Source: a virus
IMG/VR virus record: IMGVR_UViG_3300036770_005691
Span: 1 to 38,915 of that record
DNA: 38,915 bases
Reading direction: 5' to 3' (one strand)
Shown here one piece after another: positions 30,248 through 37,539 of the stretch. The stretch's first letter is position 1. Each line of letters opens with the position of its first letter. The notes under the pieces were generated by a model. It made no database searches. It was not told the DNA's origin and was given only the letters and a program-made list of their open reading frames with translations. The position numbers and the translations under genes were made by a program.

Positions 30248-31393
30248 TCAGTTCCCCATCTTCTTGAGCCAGCCCCGGAGGGTCGAGTCCTGAATGTCGA
30301 GCATACGAGCCGCGCCCCGCTTCGATCCGCCATACTGCATGGCGTTGTTGATCTGCTGCACGGTGATCGTGCGACCGTCACTGGTCAGGAAAGACAGGCT
30401 CTTCTCGGCCTTGCCCGCATCCGTCGTGGCTTCTTCGATCGCAGCGGCCTGTCGGTTTGCCACACCCAGTTTCCGCTCAGCCAAGCAGGTCGGCGAATCG
30501 TAACGACGGGGCAACAACTCACGGGCCGCTGCCAGTTGCTCCGGCGTCGGGAACGGGCTCGCGTCGATCGTCGGCGGCTCATTGAGGGCCGGCGTCGCCG
30601 CCGTGACATTCTTCAAGAACTCGGGCGGGAACTCGGTCGGGTCATCCAGTTCGGCGACGCCCTTCTTCCAGCAGCGAGCGTAGGCGGCCGACTCGGCGGT
30701 CAGTTCCCCGACGACGACATAGCGGCAGCAGCGCCCCTTCGTGAAGTTGTAGTCGATCGGAATCGACGTGACATCCATCGGATTGATCTTGACGACCACG
30801 ACCCGCTCGCCGCCGAAGGCGCTCAGGTAATCGGCCGAGCAGAAGTGGAAGCCCGACGAACAGACCTGCGTGCGATCGGGGTTACAGGCGGCGCGCTCCA
30901 TTTCCAACACACTGCCGGGCGAGTTGTCGAACAGACCGGTATGACAGTCGGTGTAGTTGGCGCGGACCTTCTTGAATGCGATGAAGTGGCCATCCGAGGT
31001 GATCGGCATCTCGGCCTTCTCCATCCACTGATAGAGTTCATCACGGACGTAAGTCGCCGGGTTCTTGTAGAGGTTGTCCATGAAGGTCGCCCACGGCGTC
31101 AGGTCGAAGCCTTCCTTCATCAGGTCCAGCATCCGCGACGCCATATAGGTGTGCGTCTCTTCGCCGTCGTAGATGATGGCGTCCTCGGTGACCGTCACGA
31201 GACCTGCCGAGAGGAGAGTGATGGCCCGGCGCACGTCCAGCATCTCGGCGATCAGCGCATGGTCGCGGTCGGCGGCCGGCAGCAGCAGTTGCTCGCGGAT
31301 CGTCTGGAAGTTGACGTGGCTGTTATCGATCGAATAGAAGCGATCGTTGAGGAACAGGGCGATCGATGCCCGTCCGATGGTGAAACTCAGCAT
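30248..31393 (-). CDS. rIIB-like protein
   Basis: The 381-aa protein, encoded directly after the rIIA-like gene as in T4, has a large N-terminal domain with YKNPATYVRDELYQWM and DGHFIAFKKVRANYTDCHTG, then CSSGFHFCSADYLSAFGG and the VVVVKINPMDVTSIPIDY region seen in phage rIIB homologues. A HTH-like C-terminal segment (MQYGGSKRGAARMLDIQDS) resembles Fis-type helices. T4 rIIA/rIIB protect against the lambda RexAB exclusion system. The ATG at 31393 has AGGAAAG upstream and overlaps rIIA by 7 bp. Confidence 0.85.
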   Translation of the reverse strand: MLSFTIGRASIALFLNDRFYSIDNSHVNFQTIREQLLLPAADRDHALIAEMLDVRRAITLLSAGLVTVTEDAIIYDGEETHTYMASRMLDLMKEGFDLTPWATFMDNLYKNPATYVRDELYQWMEKAEMPITSDGHFIAFKKVRANYTDCHTGLFDNSPGSVLEMERAACNPDRTQVCSSGFHFCSADYLSAFGGERVVVVKINPMDVTSIPIDYNFTKGRCCRYVVVGELTAESAAYARCWKKGVAELDDPTEFPPEFLKNVTAATPALNEPPTIDASPFPTPEQLAAARELLPRRYDSPTCLAERKLGVANRQAAAIEEATTDAGKAEKSLSFLTSDGRTITVQQINNAMQYGGSKRGAARMLDIQDSTLRGWLKKMGN

Positions 31394-33705
31394 CCGATTT
31401 CTTTCCTGATAGCGTTGAACACAAATTTCTTGAAGCACTTGGGCTTGCCGTTGGCGTGCTTGCCCTTGGCTCCGACATGGGTGGCGAGAATCGCGTCGGT
31501 CAGGCGTTCCCAGTCCGGAGCCAACAACGGCGTCGGGTATTTGATGTCGCTGCCGTAGCGTGGTTTCTCGATGTCCAGCACCTCGATCCCGAAGTGGTGG
31601 GCGCGTTCGATCACCTTATCCATGAACTCGGTCTTGGTGTGGCCGTGAGCGTAGGAGCCGCCGTAGAGGAACGACACGAGCAGCGACCGGCGCTTGATGT
31701 CGATCGCCTCGTAGCGGTCGTTGAAGCGTCCGAGCTTGTGAAAGGGCGTCGAGCCGGTGGGGAATGCTCCGGTCCACTTCTCGTGAATGTTGGCGTAGCG
31801 CGTGCCATTGAAGCGATACCAGTTGATGATCGCCATCATGTCGGCGACATCCTTGCGCTTCATGTGCTTGCTGATGTCGTCGAGGCAACCGTAGAACAGC
31901 GGCAGGTCACCCCACTTCTCGTCGATCTTGTCGAACTCGTTGCGCTTGATGTTGAGGAGCGCCACCGAACGGCCGGTGAAGAACTTGAGGATGTGGTGGG
32001 TCAGCACCACCTCTTCGGTCGTGAAGTCCTCATACTTCTCCGGGTCCGGATTGTGGATGACGCCGCAGTTCAGGAAGGCGTAGAGGGCCCCTTCGACTTC
32101 TTCTTCGCTGCGTGCGGCACGGTAGCCACTCGACTCGTCATAGATCACCTTGATGCGATCGAAGTAGCCGCCACCGCCGTTGTTGCCGCCACCGGTGCGA
32201 GCCGAGTGCGTGCGGGGAAGTTCGGGAAGCTCCGATGCCTTGATGACGACCGGGTTGCCCATCCGCTTGAGCAGCTTCTTCGACATGTCGCGATCTTCGA
32301 CCGTAAAGGCCCACTTCGCCCCGCGCTGCTCCATCAGGATTTCGGCACGCGAGTTGAAATAGCTCACCTTCTTGTCGCGGTGAATCACGAAGGCGTTTTC
32401 CATATCGCCCGGCAGTTCGTCCTTGCCGAACATGCCTGCCTGATCGTGGGCGTAGATGATGAGGCGCTTGCCCTTGGCATTGATGCGGAAAGCCGAGAAG
32501 AGCGGATAGGTGGAGCAACGCTCGCTCCGCTTCGGAGCCATCAGACTGCGAATGAAGTTCGCGTGATCGAGCGCCCGTTCATACTGCGGCGTCCGTTTGA
32601 ACATCAGCCCGAGATCGATCAGCTTGTCCGATCCTGCCCGGCACATATATTCCCACTCGGTCTTCGCGCCCTCGAACACGTCGTCGAGCTTACTGCCGAG
32701 GTCGGCGAGCATATCGTTCCAGCGCTGACGGAGCGAGATCACGGTGCGGTCGTTGTAGGACAGACGCTCGCGACCAAGGTCGAACTCAAGGCCGCCGATC
32801 GGGAAGTCGATCACGAAGACCGCATCGACCTTGGCGAAGTCCTGATAGCGCTCCGAAAGCTGCTTCATCGGGCGGGTGGTCCAGCCCAGTTCATCGTCAT
32901 AGTAGGACTCCGGGACCTCGACCGTGCGCTGGTCGATTTCCAGAAGGTCCACCGGATAGAGGACACAGCCCTGCCGCGCCCAGAAGACCGAACCGTCCAG
33001 ATAGCCCTTCGGATAGGAGCGCCAGAACGATCCCATCTCGCGCGGCTCGACGCGAAGCTGTTCCTGTGCATCGGCGGGCAGGCCGGTGGGCATCACGGGG
33101 AAGCCCTTGAACACGCGGATTGCTGAGCGGTGGAACTCCTTGTAGTCCTTGTCGCGGACAGCGAACTCGACCTTGACGCCGTTCGGTTCATCACTCGGCA
33201 CGGTGCCGGCATGGGCAACCTGCGGCACACCGTCCGGGCCCATGAACACCGTGTAGTGACGCGCCTCGCCGTCCTGCCAAACCGTTGTCGTGCAGTTGTC
33301 GGTGTAGGCGAAGAACGACATGCGGCCGAGACCCAACATGCCGACCTGATCGTCGGGAGTGATGAGACCTTCGTCGGCTTCGTTGAGGCCGTCCTTCGTG
33401 CTGTCGAACATGACCGCAAAGCGCGTCATCATGAACTCGTGACTCATGCCGGTGCCGAAGTCGCGAATATAGAAGGTCGGTTCGAGCATCGTCGGCAGGT
33501 GAACCTCGAACGGTGCGATCGATGCGGCGGCCTTGTGCGAATCGAATGCGTTGGTGGCAAGCTCCCGGATCGCGGCTTCGATCTTACGCGAATAAATGCC
33601 GTCGAGCAGTCCTTTGAAAGCCTTGCCACTGGCTGCGATCGAGAAGGTTGCGGACTGCTGGAAGCCCTCGGCCAAGACTTCTGCATGGCCTGATTGGAAT
33701 CGCAT
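31387..33705 (-). CDS. rIIA-like GHKL ATPase
   Basis: The 772-aa protein starts with a GHKL (Hsp90/MutL-like) ATP-binding fold: N-box IRELATNAFD (E48, N52, D55), G1 box RDFGTGM (82-87) and a glycine-rich loop near GMLGLG (about 133-138). T4 rIIA has the same ATPase and acts with rIIB at the membrane/DNA interface to prevent abortive infection; the mechanism is not fully known. A perfect AAGGAG precedes the ATG. It is the first gene of the leftward operon starting at 33757. Confidence 0.9.
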   Translation of the reverse strand: MRFQSGHAEVLAEGFQQSATFSIAASGKAFKGLLDGIYSRKIEAAIRELATNAFDSHKAAASIAPFEVHLPTMLEPTFYIRDFGTGMSHEFMMTRFAVMFDSTKDGLNEADEGLITPDDQVGMLGLGRMSFFAYTDNCTTTVWQDGEARHYTVFMGPDGVPQVAHAGTVPSDEPNGVKVEFAVRDKDYKEFHRSAIRVFKGFPVMPTGLPADAQEQLRVEPREMGSFWRSYPKGYLDGSVFWARQGCVLYPVDLLEIDQRTVEVPESYYDDELGWTTRPMKQLSERYQDFAKVDAVFVIDFPIGGLEFDLGRERLSYNDRTVISLRQRWNDMLADLGSKLDDVFEGAKTEWEYMCRAGSDKLIDLGLMFKRTPQYERALDHANFIRSLMAPKRSERCSTYPLFSAFRINAKGKRLIIYAHDQAGMFGKDELPGDMENAFVIHRDKKVSYFNSRAEILMEQRGAKWAFTVEDRDMSKKLLKRMGNPVVIKASELPELPRTHSARTGGGNNGGGGYFDRIKVIYDESSGYRAARSEEEVEGALYAFLNCGVIHNPDPEKYEDFTTEEVVLTHHILKFFTGRSVALLNIKRNEFDKIDEKWGDLPLFYGCLDDISKHMKRKDVADMMAIINWYRFNGTRYANIHEKWTGAFPTGSTPFHKLGRFNDRYEAIDIKRRSLLVSFLYGGSYAHGHTKTEFMDKVIERAHHFGIEVLDIEKPRYGSDIKYPTPLLAPDWERLTDAILATHVGAKGKHANGKPKCFKKFVFNAIRKEIGC

Positions 33706-33728
33706 CGGTATCTCCTTATTTGTCCGGC

Positions 33729-33757
33729 GTCCTAATTTAATTCACTTGCAATGTCAA
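33729..33757 (-). promoter_or_regulatory. Promoter of the rIIA-rIIB operon
   Basis: TTGACA (33752-33757), 17 bp, TAGGAC (33729-33734); the preceding AATTTACGC is a diverged copy of the family motif. It overlaps the rightward promoter at 33746-33774. Confidence 0.7.
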
Positions 33758-33774
33758 GCGTAAATTGCTATAGT
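33746..33774 (+). promoter_or_regulatory. Promoter of the rightward small-gene operon
   Basis: TTGCAA (33746-33751), 17 bp, TATAGT (33769-33774). Its -35 and spacer overlap the leftward rIIA promoter, so the two are face-to-back and may compete. Confidence 0.65.
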
Positions 33775-33800
33775 GCCTGCTCAGATTATCAGTGGGCCGA

Positions 33801-34037
33801 ATGAAGACCGTAACCGGAACAGATCGAAAGATTGCATCCCCGTCGCAAGATTGGGATGATAACGACTGCCTGTGTCAGGGGCCTATCCCGGACGATCAGG
33901 CGCTCTTGTTCCAACAGCATCTCTATAGCGAGAAGCTGAAAAAGCGGCGGTGGCGCAATGTGCTGAAATGCCACATGGATTGCCCCATCCACGGGGTGAC
34001 GATCACAACGGAGGACCGACCATGCCGCGAGGGCTGA
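33801..34037 (+). CDS. Unknown small protein with four cysteines
   Basis: The 78-aa protein has DCLCQG near the N-terminus and CHMDCPIHG plus a late Cys, possibly forming a zinc site. The start is ATG about 20 bases after the presumed transcription start, without a clear ribosome site; a GTG at 33792 is possible. Function unknown. Confidence 0.6.
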   Translation: MKTVTGTDRKIASPSQDWDDNDCLCQGPIPDDQALLFQQHLYSEKLKKRRWRNVLKCHMDCPIHGVTITTEDRPCREG

Positions 34038-34213
34038 GCCCCAACGTCTGTAATAAGATCGAGAAGGAAGGCGTCATCCCCGACGAATGCCGTTTCCTGA
34101 ATGAGACGCTGCATTTCTGCCCCTCGTGGGGCGACATGCTGATCGACGATTCCGATCCGGAATATGAACACTGCCGCTGCAAAGGAGATAAGCGTGGCGC
34201 AAACGCTGGTTGA
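34022..34213 (+). CDS. Small cysteine-rich protein
   Basis: A 63-aa protein with five cysteines, including a CRC near the end, consistent with zinc binding. GGAGG eight bases upstream supports the ATG at 34022. It overlaps its neighbours at both ends. Function unknown. Confidence 0.65.
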   Translation: MPRGLSPNVCNKIEKEGVIPDECRFLNETLHFCPSWGDMLIDDSDPEYEHCRCKGDKRGANAG

Positions 34214-34565
34214 GATTACCGAAGCCCTCATTCAGGATACCCACCCCGGTCCCGATGGTTGTTGCAACGCGGATCGCATCGCCTTCATCATGGATGTCCT
34301 CGGCCACGAGGAGATCGATCTGAACCAGAACTACAACTACGCGCTCGTCCAGAAGAGCAAAGACCCGAACGTGGTGGAGGCGTCCAAGCATATCGCCATG
34401 CTACAGCTTGATTATCTCAAGCGGGCGTATGACCACGATCATGTGGACGACGAGACCTACAAGCTGCGATCGGCCGGCCTCTTCCTCGATGTCCGCAAGA
34501 TGGACTGGCACTACGACCACCTGATCAAGGGAATGCCGACCCCGCCCTTCATCTTCATTCACTGA
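34194..34565 (+). CDS. Unknown protein
   Basis: The 123-aa protein starts with GTG after AAGGAG at ideal spacing, just inside the previous gene. It is mostly helical with many Asp/His/Tyr residues in the second half (KRAYDHDHVDDETYKL). There is no catalytic motif that I can recognise. It is the last gene of the short rightward operon. Confidence 0.72.
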   Translation: MAQTLVEITEALIQDTHPGPDGCCNADRIAFIMDVLGHEEIDLNQNYNYALVQKSKDPNVVEASKHIAMLQLDYLKRAYDHDHVDDETYKLRSAGLFLDVRKMDWHYDHLIKGMPTPPFIFIH

Positions 34566-34591
34566 CTTCCACTTCCTGTTTCCATTCCTTG

Positions 34592-34620
34592 TTGACTTCG
34601 GTTGCGAATCGGTCTAATCG
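34592..34620 (+). promoter_or_regulatory. Promoter of the tyrosine recombinase gene
   Basis: TTGACT (34592-34597), 17 bp containing TTGCGAATC, TAATCG (34615-34620), located 30 bp before the ATG. Confidence 0.6.
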
Positions 34621-34649
34621 ACCGGCACCGAAACAACAAGGAGTGAGAC

Positions 34650-35279
34650 ATGAAGCGTATCAAGCGCGCCCTTACATTCACCGACGACCAGTTCGGAAAG
34701 CTCTGGCGTCTGGTGGCGCAGGAATCCACGCTCCCGGAGCGGGATCACCTCATTCTTGCCCTCTCGTTCAAGGCCGGCCTGCGCGTCGGTGAAATCCAGA
34801 AGATCGACCTCAAGGCGATGCTGGATGTCGAGGGCAACCCCGCTGACAAGATCAACGTCTTCTCGAACGTCGCGAAGAAACAGCGCGCTCGGGAAATCCC
34901 CATGCACAATCTGGTTCGTAAGGCGCTCGTTGCATTCATGCGGGCGTATCCGAACGCGACCTTTGTCGCCATCTCTTCGCAGCCCTTCCAGCATATCGTG
35001 AAGAAGGGCGGCCGGGTCCCCCTCGACGCGTCCTTCAAACGCATGTCGCTTTCGGCCATTACCGTTCATTACTGGCTGCTGGTCAACAAGGCCGGTTTCG
35101 TCGGCGCAAGCAGCCACTCCGGCCGGCGCACGTTCGGCACCAAAATGGCCCGACAAGCCAACCTGCATCACTGCTCGATTCGCGACGTGCAAATCTTGAT
35201 GGGACACGCTCGTCTGGAAACGACCGAGGAGTATATCGAACTTTCCGAAGACGCTTCGAGCCTGATCAACGCGATCTGA
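34650..35279 (+). CDS. Minimal tyrosine recombinase
   Basis: The 209-aa protein retains the catalytic set R45 (GLRVGEI), H156-x2-R159 (HSGR), H186 (GHARLETTEEY) and Y195, so strand cleavage and religation should be possible. It lacks the N-terminal core-binding (SAM-like) and arm-binding domains of classical integrases, being essentially a catalytic domain. A possible catalytic lysine is K77 or nearby. AAGGAG precedes the ATG. It may resolve phage concatemers or dimers rather than integrate; no att-like repeats were found. Confidence 0.88.
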   Translation: MKRIKRALTFTDDQFGKLWRLVAQESTLPERDHLILALSFKAGLRVGEIQKIDLKAMLDVEGNPADKINVFSNVAKKQRAREIPMHNLVRKALVAFMRAYPNATFVAISSQPFQHIVKKGGRVPLDASFKRMSLSAITVHYWLLVNKAGFVGASSHSGRRTFGTKMARQANLHHCSIRDVQILMGHARLETTEEYIELSEDASSLINAI

Positions 35280-35291
35280 CGAAAATAGTTC

Positions 35292-35320
35292 TTGACCGAA
35301 TCAGTGGAGCCGGTTAAGAG
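35292..35320 (+). promoter_or_regulatory. Promoter of the H1-like gene
   Basis: TTGACC (35292-35297), 17 bp, TAAGAG (35315-35320), 35 bp before the ATG at 35355. Confidence 0.55.
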
Positions 35321-35354
35321 CGAATCATCTGCAACCCCAAGGAGGAGAACACAC

Positions 35355-35858
35355 ATGGATAAGACTGCAACGACTGCCAAGAAGATGCTGACCAAGCCGA
35401 AGGGCGCTGCTGCCCCGAAGAAGACTGCAACGCGCAAGGCCGGCACCGCCGCGCCGAACGGCAAGGGCCAGACCCAGAGCGACGCCGGCCTCGGCAAACA
35501 GGGCACGACCGCGACGACCCCGCCTGTTGCGGCTCCGGCCGTGATCATGGGCGGCACCAAGAAGGTCGTGATCGAAACGATGGCGGTTCCGCCCAAGCCG
35601 TATGCGCGCCCGGCCAAGCCCGAGGAATATCCGTTCGGCGAACTCGCGCCGGCCACGAAGGACAAGACCGGCGAGATCGTCGGCCCCAGCTTCTTCATCC
35701 CCGAGGGCGACAAGCCCGAGAAGCATCTGGCGAATGCCCGCAAGCGCCACAAGTGCCTGTTCTGGTCGCGCCGCGCGACCGAGAAGCCGAACGGCAAGGG
35801 CGCGCCGGTCCCCGGCGTCCGCATCTGGCGCGGCAGCGAAGACGCCCGGCCGAAATAA
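35355..35858 (+). CDS. Basic Lys/Ala/Thr-rich protein, histone H1-like N-terminus
   Basis: The 167-aa protein has a highly basic low-complexity N-terminal third (Lys, Ala, Thr and Pro repeats, like histone H1 tails) and a more ordered C-terminal part with KCLFWSRRATEKPNGKG. A nonspecific DNA-binding or condensation role is plausible. AAGGAGGAG precedes the ATG. Alternatives include a ribosome- or RNA-binding protein. No membrane segments. Confidence 0.75.
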   Translation: MDKTATTAKKMLTKPKGAAAPKKTATRKAGTAAPNGKGQTQSDAGLGKQGTTATTPPVAAPAVIMGGTKKVVIETMAVPPKPYARPAKPEEYPFGELAPATKDKTGEIVGPSFFIPEGDKPEKHLANARKRHKCLFWSRRATEKPNGKGAPVPGVRIWRGSEDARPK

Positions 35859-35861
35859 GGC

Positions 35862-35890
35862 TTGCGAATCACTTTACACGATCGTATAGC
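35862..35890 (+). promoter_or_regulatory. Promoter for possible small RNA
   Basis: TTGCGA (35862-35867), 17 bp, TATAGC (35885-35890), lying directly after the H1-like gene stop. Confidence 0.6.
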
Positions 35891-35896
35891 CTCCGT

Positions 35897-36026
35897 GTCC
35901 TAGCAAGACCTGCATGGATGGGTGCCTGCTCCAAGACAATCCCCCGTTGCGGGGCAGGCATCGTAAACCTGTTAGTTTGATCAGGGCTGAATCAGAGAAG
36001 GGTCGTCACATTGTGGCGGCCCTTTT
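35897..36026 (+). ncRNA. Candidate small structured RNA
   Basis: No convincing ORF lies between the promoter at 35862-35890 and the terminator at 36000-36026. The stretch folds with TGCCTG (35923-35928) pairing CAGGCA (35955-35960), enclosing a CCCCG/CGGGG hairpin (35942-35954). Its 5' end is estimated from the -10 box. Either a regulatory RNA or an untranslated trailer. Confidence 0.4.
36000..36026 (+). terminator. Intrinsic terminator
   Basis: A 10-bp stem (36000-36009 with 36013-36022, including two G-T pairs) with a 3-base ATT loop is followed by TTTT and a further U-rich stretch. The next promoter's -35 starts 4 bases later. Confidence 0.8.
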
Positions 36027-36029
36027 CTG

Positions 36030-36058
36030 TTGACAGTGACCGACATTTCCGCCATACT
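36030..36058 (+). promoter_or_regulatory. Rightward promoter of the motif family
   Basis: TTGACA (36030-36035), spacer gtgaCCGACATTTCCGC of 17 bp, CATACT (36053-36058). It has the same conserved spacer as the leftward promoters. Confidence 0.75.
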
Positions 36059-36082
36059 ATTTCTTTCCTGAAAGGACTGAGT

Positions 36083-36538
36083 ATGCGAAATGGTTTCGGC
36101 TTCGGCATGAAAGCCGCTCCGATCGCTCGTGCGCCTGTTGAGGGCGGCGGAGGCGATCCTGAGCCGGCGTGGCAAATGTTTCTCCTCACAGCCGGTGATG
36201 TTCTCGGCGTCTACGCCGGATACGTGGCTGCTGGTGCCCTCGGTAATGAGGAGCCAATCGGCGATGTTGGTCCCGAACCGCATACAGTATATATTGCTCG
36301 TGGTATCATCGACGCCGGTCCCGGCGAGGGATACGCAGTTCAGATTTTTGGCGACTGTGCCAGTGAACTGGATAACCTCGTGCTGGAGATTAACGGCATT
36401 CAAACCGTCCGCATGTCGCCGGCTGTCTATATCGAAGCAGATAATTATACGACCGTGCAGTATAATTCGGAAACGACGGAGCGCTTTGTGATCGATGGCG
36501 CATATGTCTGCCAACTGGTGACACCGAATCCTGTGTAA
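36083..36538 (+). CDS. Unknown 151-aa protein
   Basis: AAGGA precedes the ATG. It has a short Gly/Arg-rich N-terminus with a Gly-Gly-Gly-Gly run, a mostly beta-rich remainder with many Tyr/Val/Asp and few helices, and no cysteine pairs typical of zinc sites. It could be a small surface or virion-associated protein, but no family is recognised and no structural genes are near. It is the last protein gene before the tRNA region. Confidence 0.65.
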   Translation: MRNGFGFGMKAAPIARAPVEGGGGDPEPAWQMFLLTAGDVLGVYAGYVAAGALGNEEPIGDVGPEPHTVYIARGIIDAGPGEGYAVQIFGDCASELDNLVLEINGIQTVRMSPAVYIEADNYTTVQYNSETTERFVIDGAYVCQLVTPNPV

Positions 36539-36568
36539 AAATAATTTTCATTCGATGACATTTTTATG

Positions 36569-36597
36569 TTGACGAATTAAAATCGAATCGCTAAATA
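36569..36597 (+). promoter_or_regulatory. Promoter of the structured RNA region
   Basis: TTGACG (36569-36574), 17 bp, TAAATA (36592-36597). An A/T-rich TTTTCATTCGATGACATTTT element upstream resembles that before the promoter at 37869. Confidence 0.6.
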
Positions 36598-36599
36598 GA

Positions 36600-37032
36600 C
36601 GACATACCCGCTTGAGGGTGACAGCTTCCGGCAACGGGAGTAAAGGAGGTAAGGCCACTTAACTCCGCCAGCTTCACGGTTGGTCAATTCAAGCAGGTGC
36701 GATCGGCCCAGCGATGGGCGCTTCTCCGGGCAACCGACAGGAGCTACGATCCAGACAGGACAGGGGCGCTAGAAGCGCAATAGGGGTAGCCGATGGTGGC
36801 CCCGAAACGCCGGGTTAGAATCCGGAGCCTGTGTCTAACCTGTGGGGGTTCGATGATAAAGCACAAGGCATCAGGTTCGAGGCTTAGCGGTCGAGGGCGG
36901 ATGTCAGTTTGTCAGGGTGCAAATCCTGATCGACGGTCTTGGTATCCCTTCGCGGGGAGACGGACATGAGGCGACTAGCATTCTGTCGGTGGAAACACTT
37001 ATGGAACTAGGTGGTAGCTCGTCTCGGTGGCT
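36600..37032 (+). other. Structured RNA region without clear genes
   Basis: There is no ORF or normal tRNA here. Several good stem-loops are seen, including CTTCCG-GCAA-CGGGAG with a GNRA loop near 36624-36640, GCGCT-AGA-AGCGC near 36766-36779 and a long imperfect stem around 36645-36668. T-loop-like sequences (GGTTAGAATCC, GGTGCAAATCC) and a D-arm-like segment around 36999-37022 recur without matching partners. It could be degenerate tRNAs or a novel RNA. Confidence 0.5.
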
Positions 37033-37107
37033 TGCAATCTAGCTCAGTTTGGATAGAGCATCTGACTTCTAATCAGACGGTCGCGGGTTCAAATCCCGTG
37101 GTTGATA
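37033..37107 (+). tRNA. tRNA-Arg (anticodon UCU)
   Basis: A D-arm GCTC/GAGC, an anticodon arm TCTGA-CTTCTAA-TCAGA and a T-arm GCGGG-TTCAAAT-CCCGT fold cleanly, with UCU in the anticodon loop. The acceptor stem pairs at positions 3-7, but positions 1-72 and 2-71 are mismatched; CCA is not encoded. Confidence 0.85.
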
Positions 37108-37461
37108 AACGCAAAGATTGCCACGACTGCATGTGAAAGACGCCTAATGCCATGGGTCCTCGGATCAACATGGCAGCTTCCAAGCTCGCAAGGCGCGGAA
37201 GTTTTGGTGACCGAATTATCGTTGGGACCGCAATCCCTTTACGGCGTGAAAGCGTCGGCGGTGGAGAAGTTGCCGAATATCATGCAGTGTCGCCGCAAAA
37301 GCCAGCGGCCCCGTGAGAACCGGGAAAAATTGGCGGCGTTGATCTGGGACCATCGGAACCTTCGGGAACGATGGTGGATAAGTCGGCAAGGAGCCTCGCA
37401 AGGGTTCCGTAATCCGGCGAACGACGGATCATAGGTGGTGTAATCTCAGCCCACCCAATCT
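37108..37461 (+). other. Structured RNA-like region without clear genes
   Basis: No supported coding frame. Strong hairpins include TGCCATG/CATGGCA (about 37149-37176) and ACCATCG/CGATGGT (about 37349-37375). A T-loop-like GGTTCCGTAATCC occurs near 37404 with a two-base-expanded loop. Antisense and sense ORFs here have no ribosome sites. Confidence 0.45.
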
Positions 37462-37539
37462 GGACCAATCGACTATGTGGTAAGTCAGCGCGCAAGAAAA
37501 AGCGGGTTGAAGCCGGTTCAAACACGGCAAGGTCCACCA
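37462..37539 (+). pseudogene. Degenerate tRNA-like element
   Basis: The element has a 5-bp acceptor GGACC/GGTCC, a D-arm GACT-ATGTGGTA-AGTC, a T-arm GCCGG-TTCAAAC-ACGGC with its closing pair disrupted (G-A), and A73 plus an encoded CCA. The anticodon stem cannot be paired, and acceptor pairs 6-7 fail, so it is a defective, chimeric or unusual tRNA. Confidence 0.45.

Noticed and set aside
35981-36514. Minus-strand ORF opposite the 151-aa gene
   Set aside because: The plus-strand gene has a promoter with the family motif and AAGGA; the reverse frame has none of this and overlaps the terminator.
34650-36600. Attachment (att) site near the tyrosine recombinase
   Set aside because: No pair of matching direct repeats or tRNA 3'-end duplication was found by eye, and no repressor or excisionase gene is nearby.
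36600-37032. tmRNA, RNase P RNA or group I/II intron in the structured RNA region
   Set aside because: The conserved tmRNA ends, RNase P core sequences, group I P7 elements and a domain V hairpin were looked for and not recognised.
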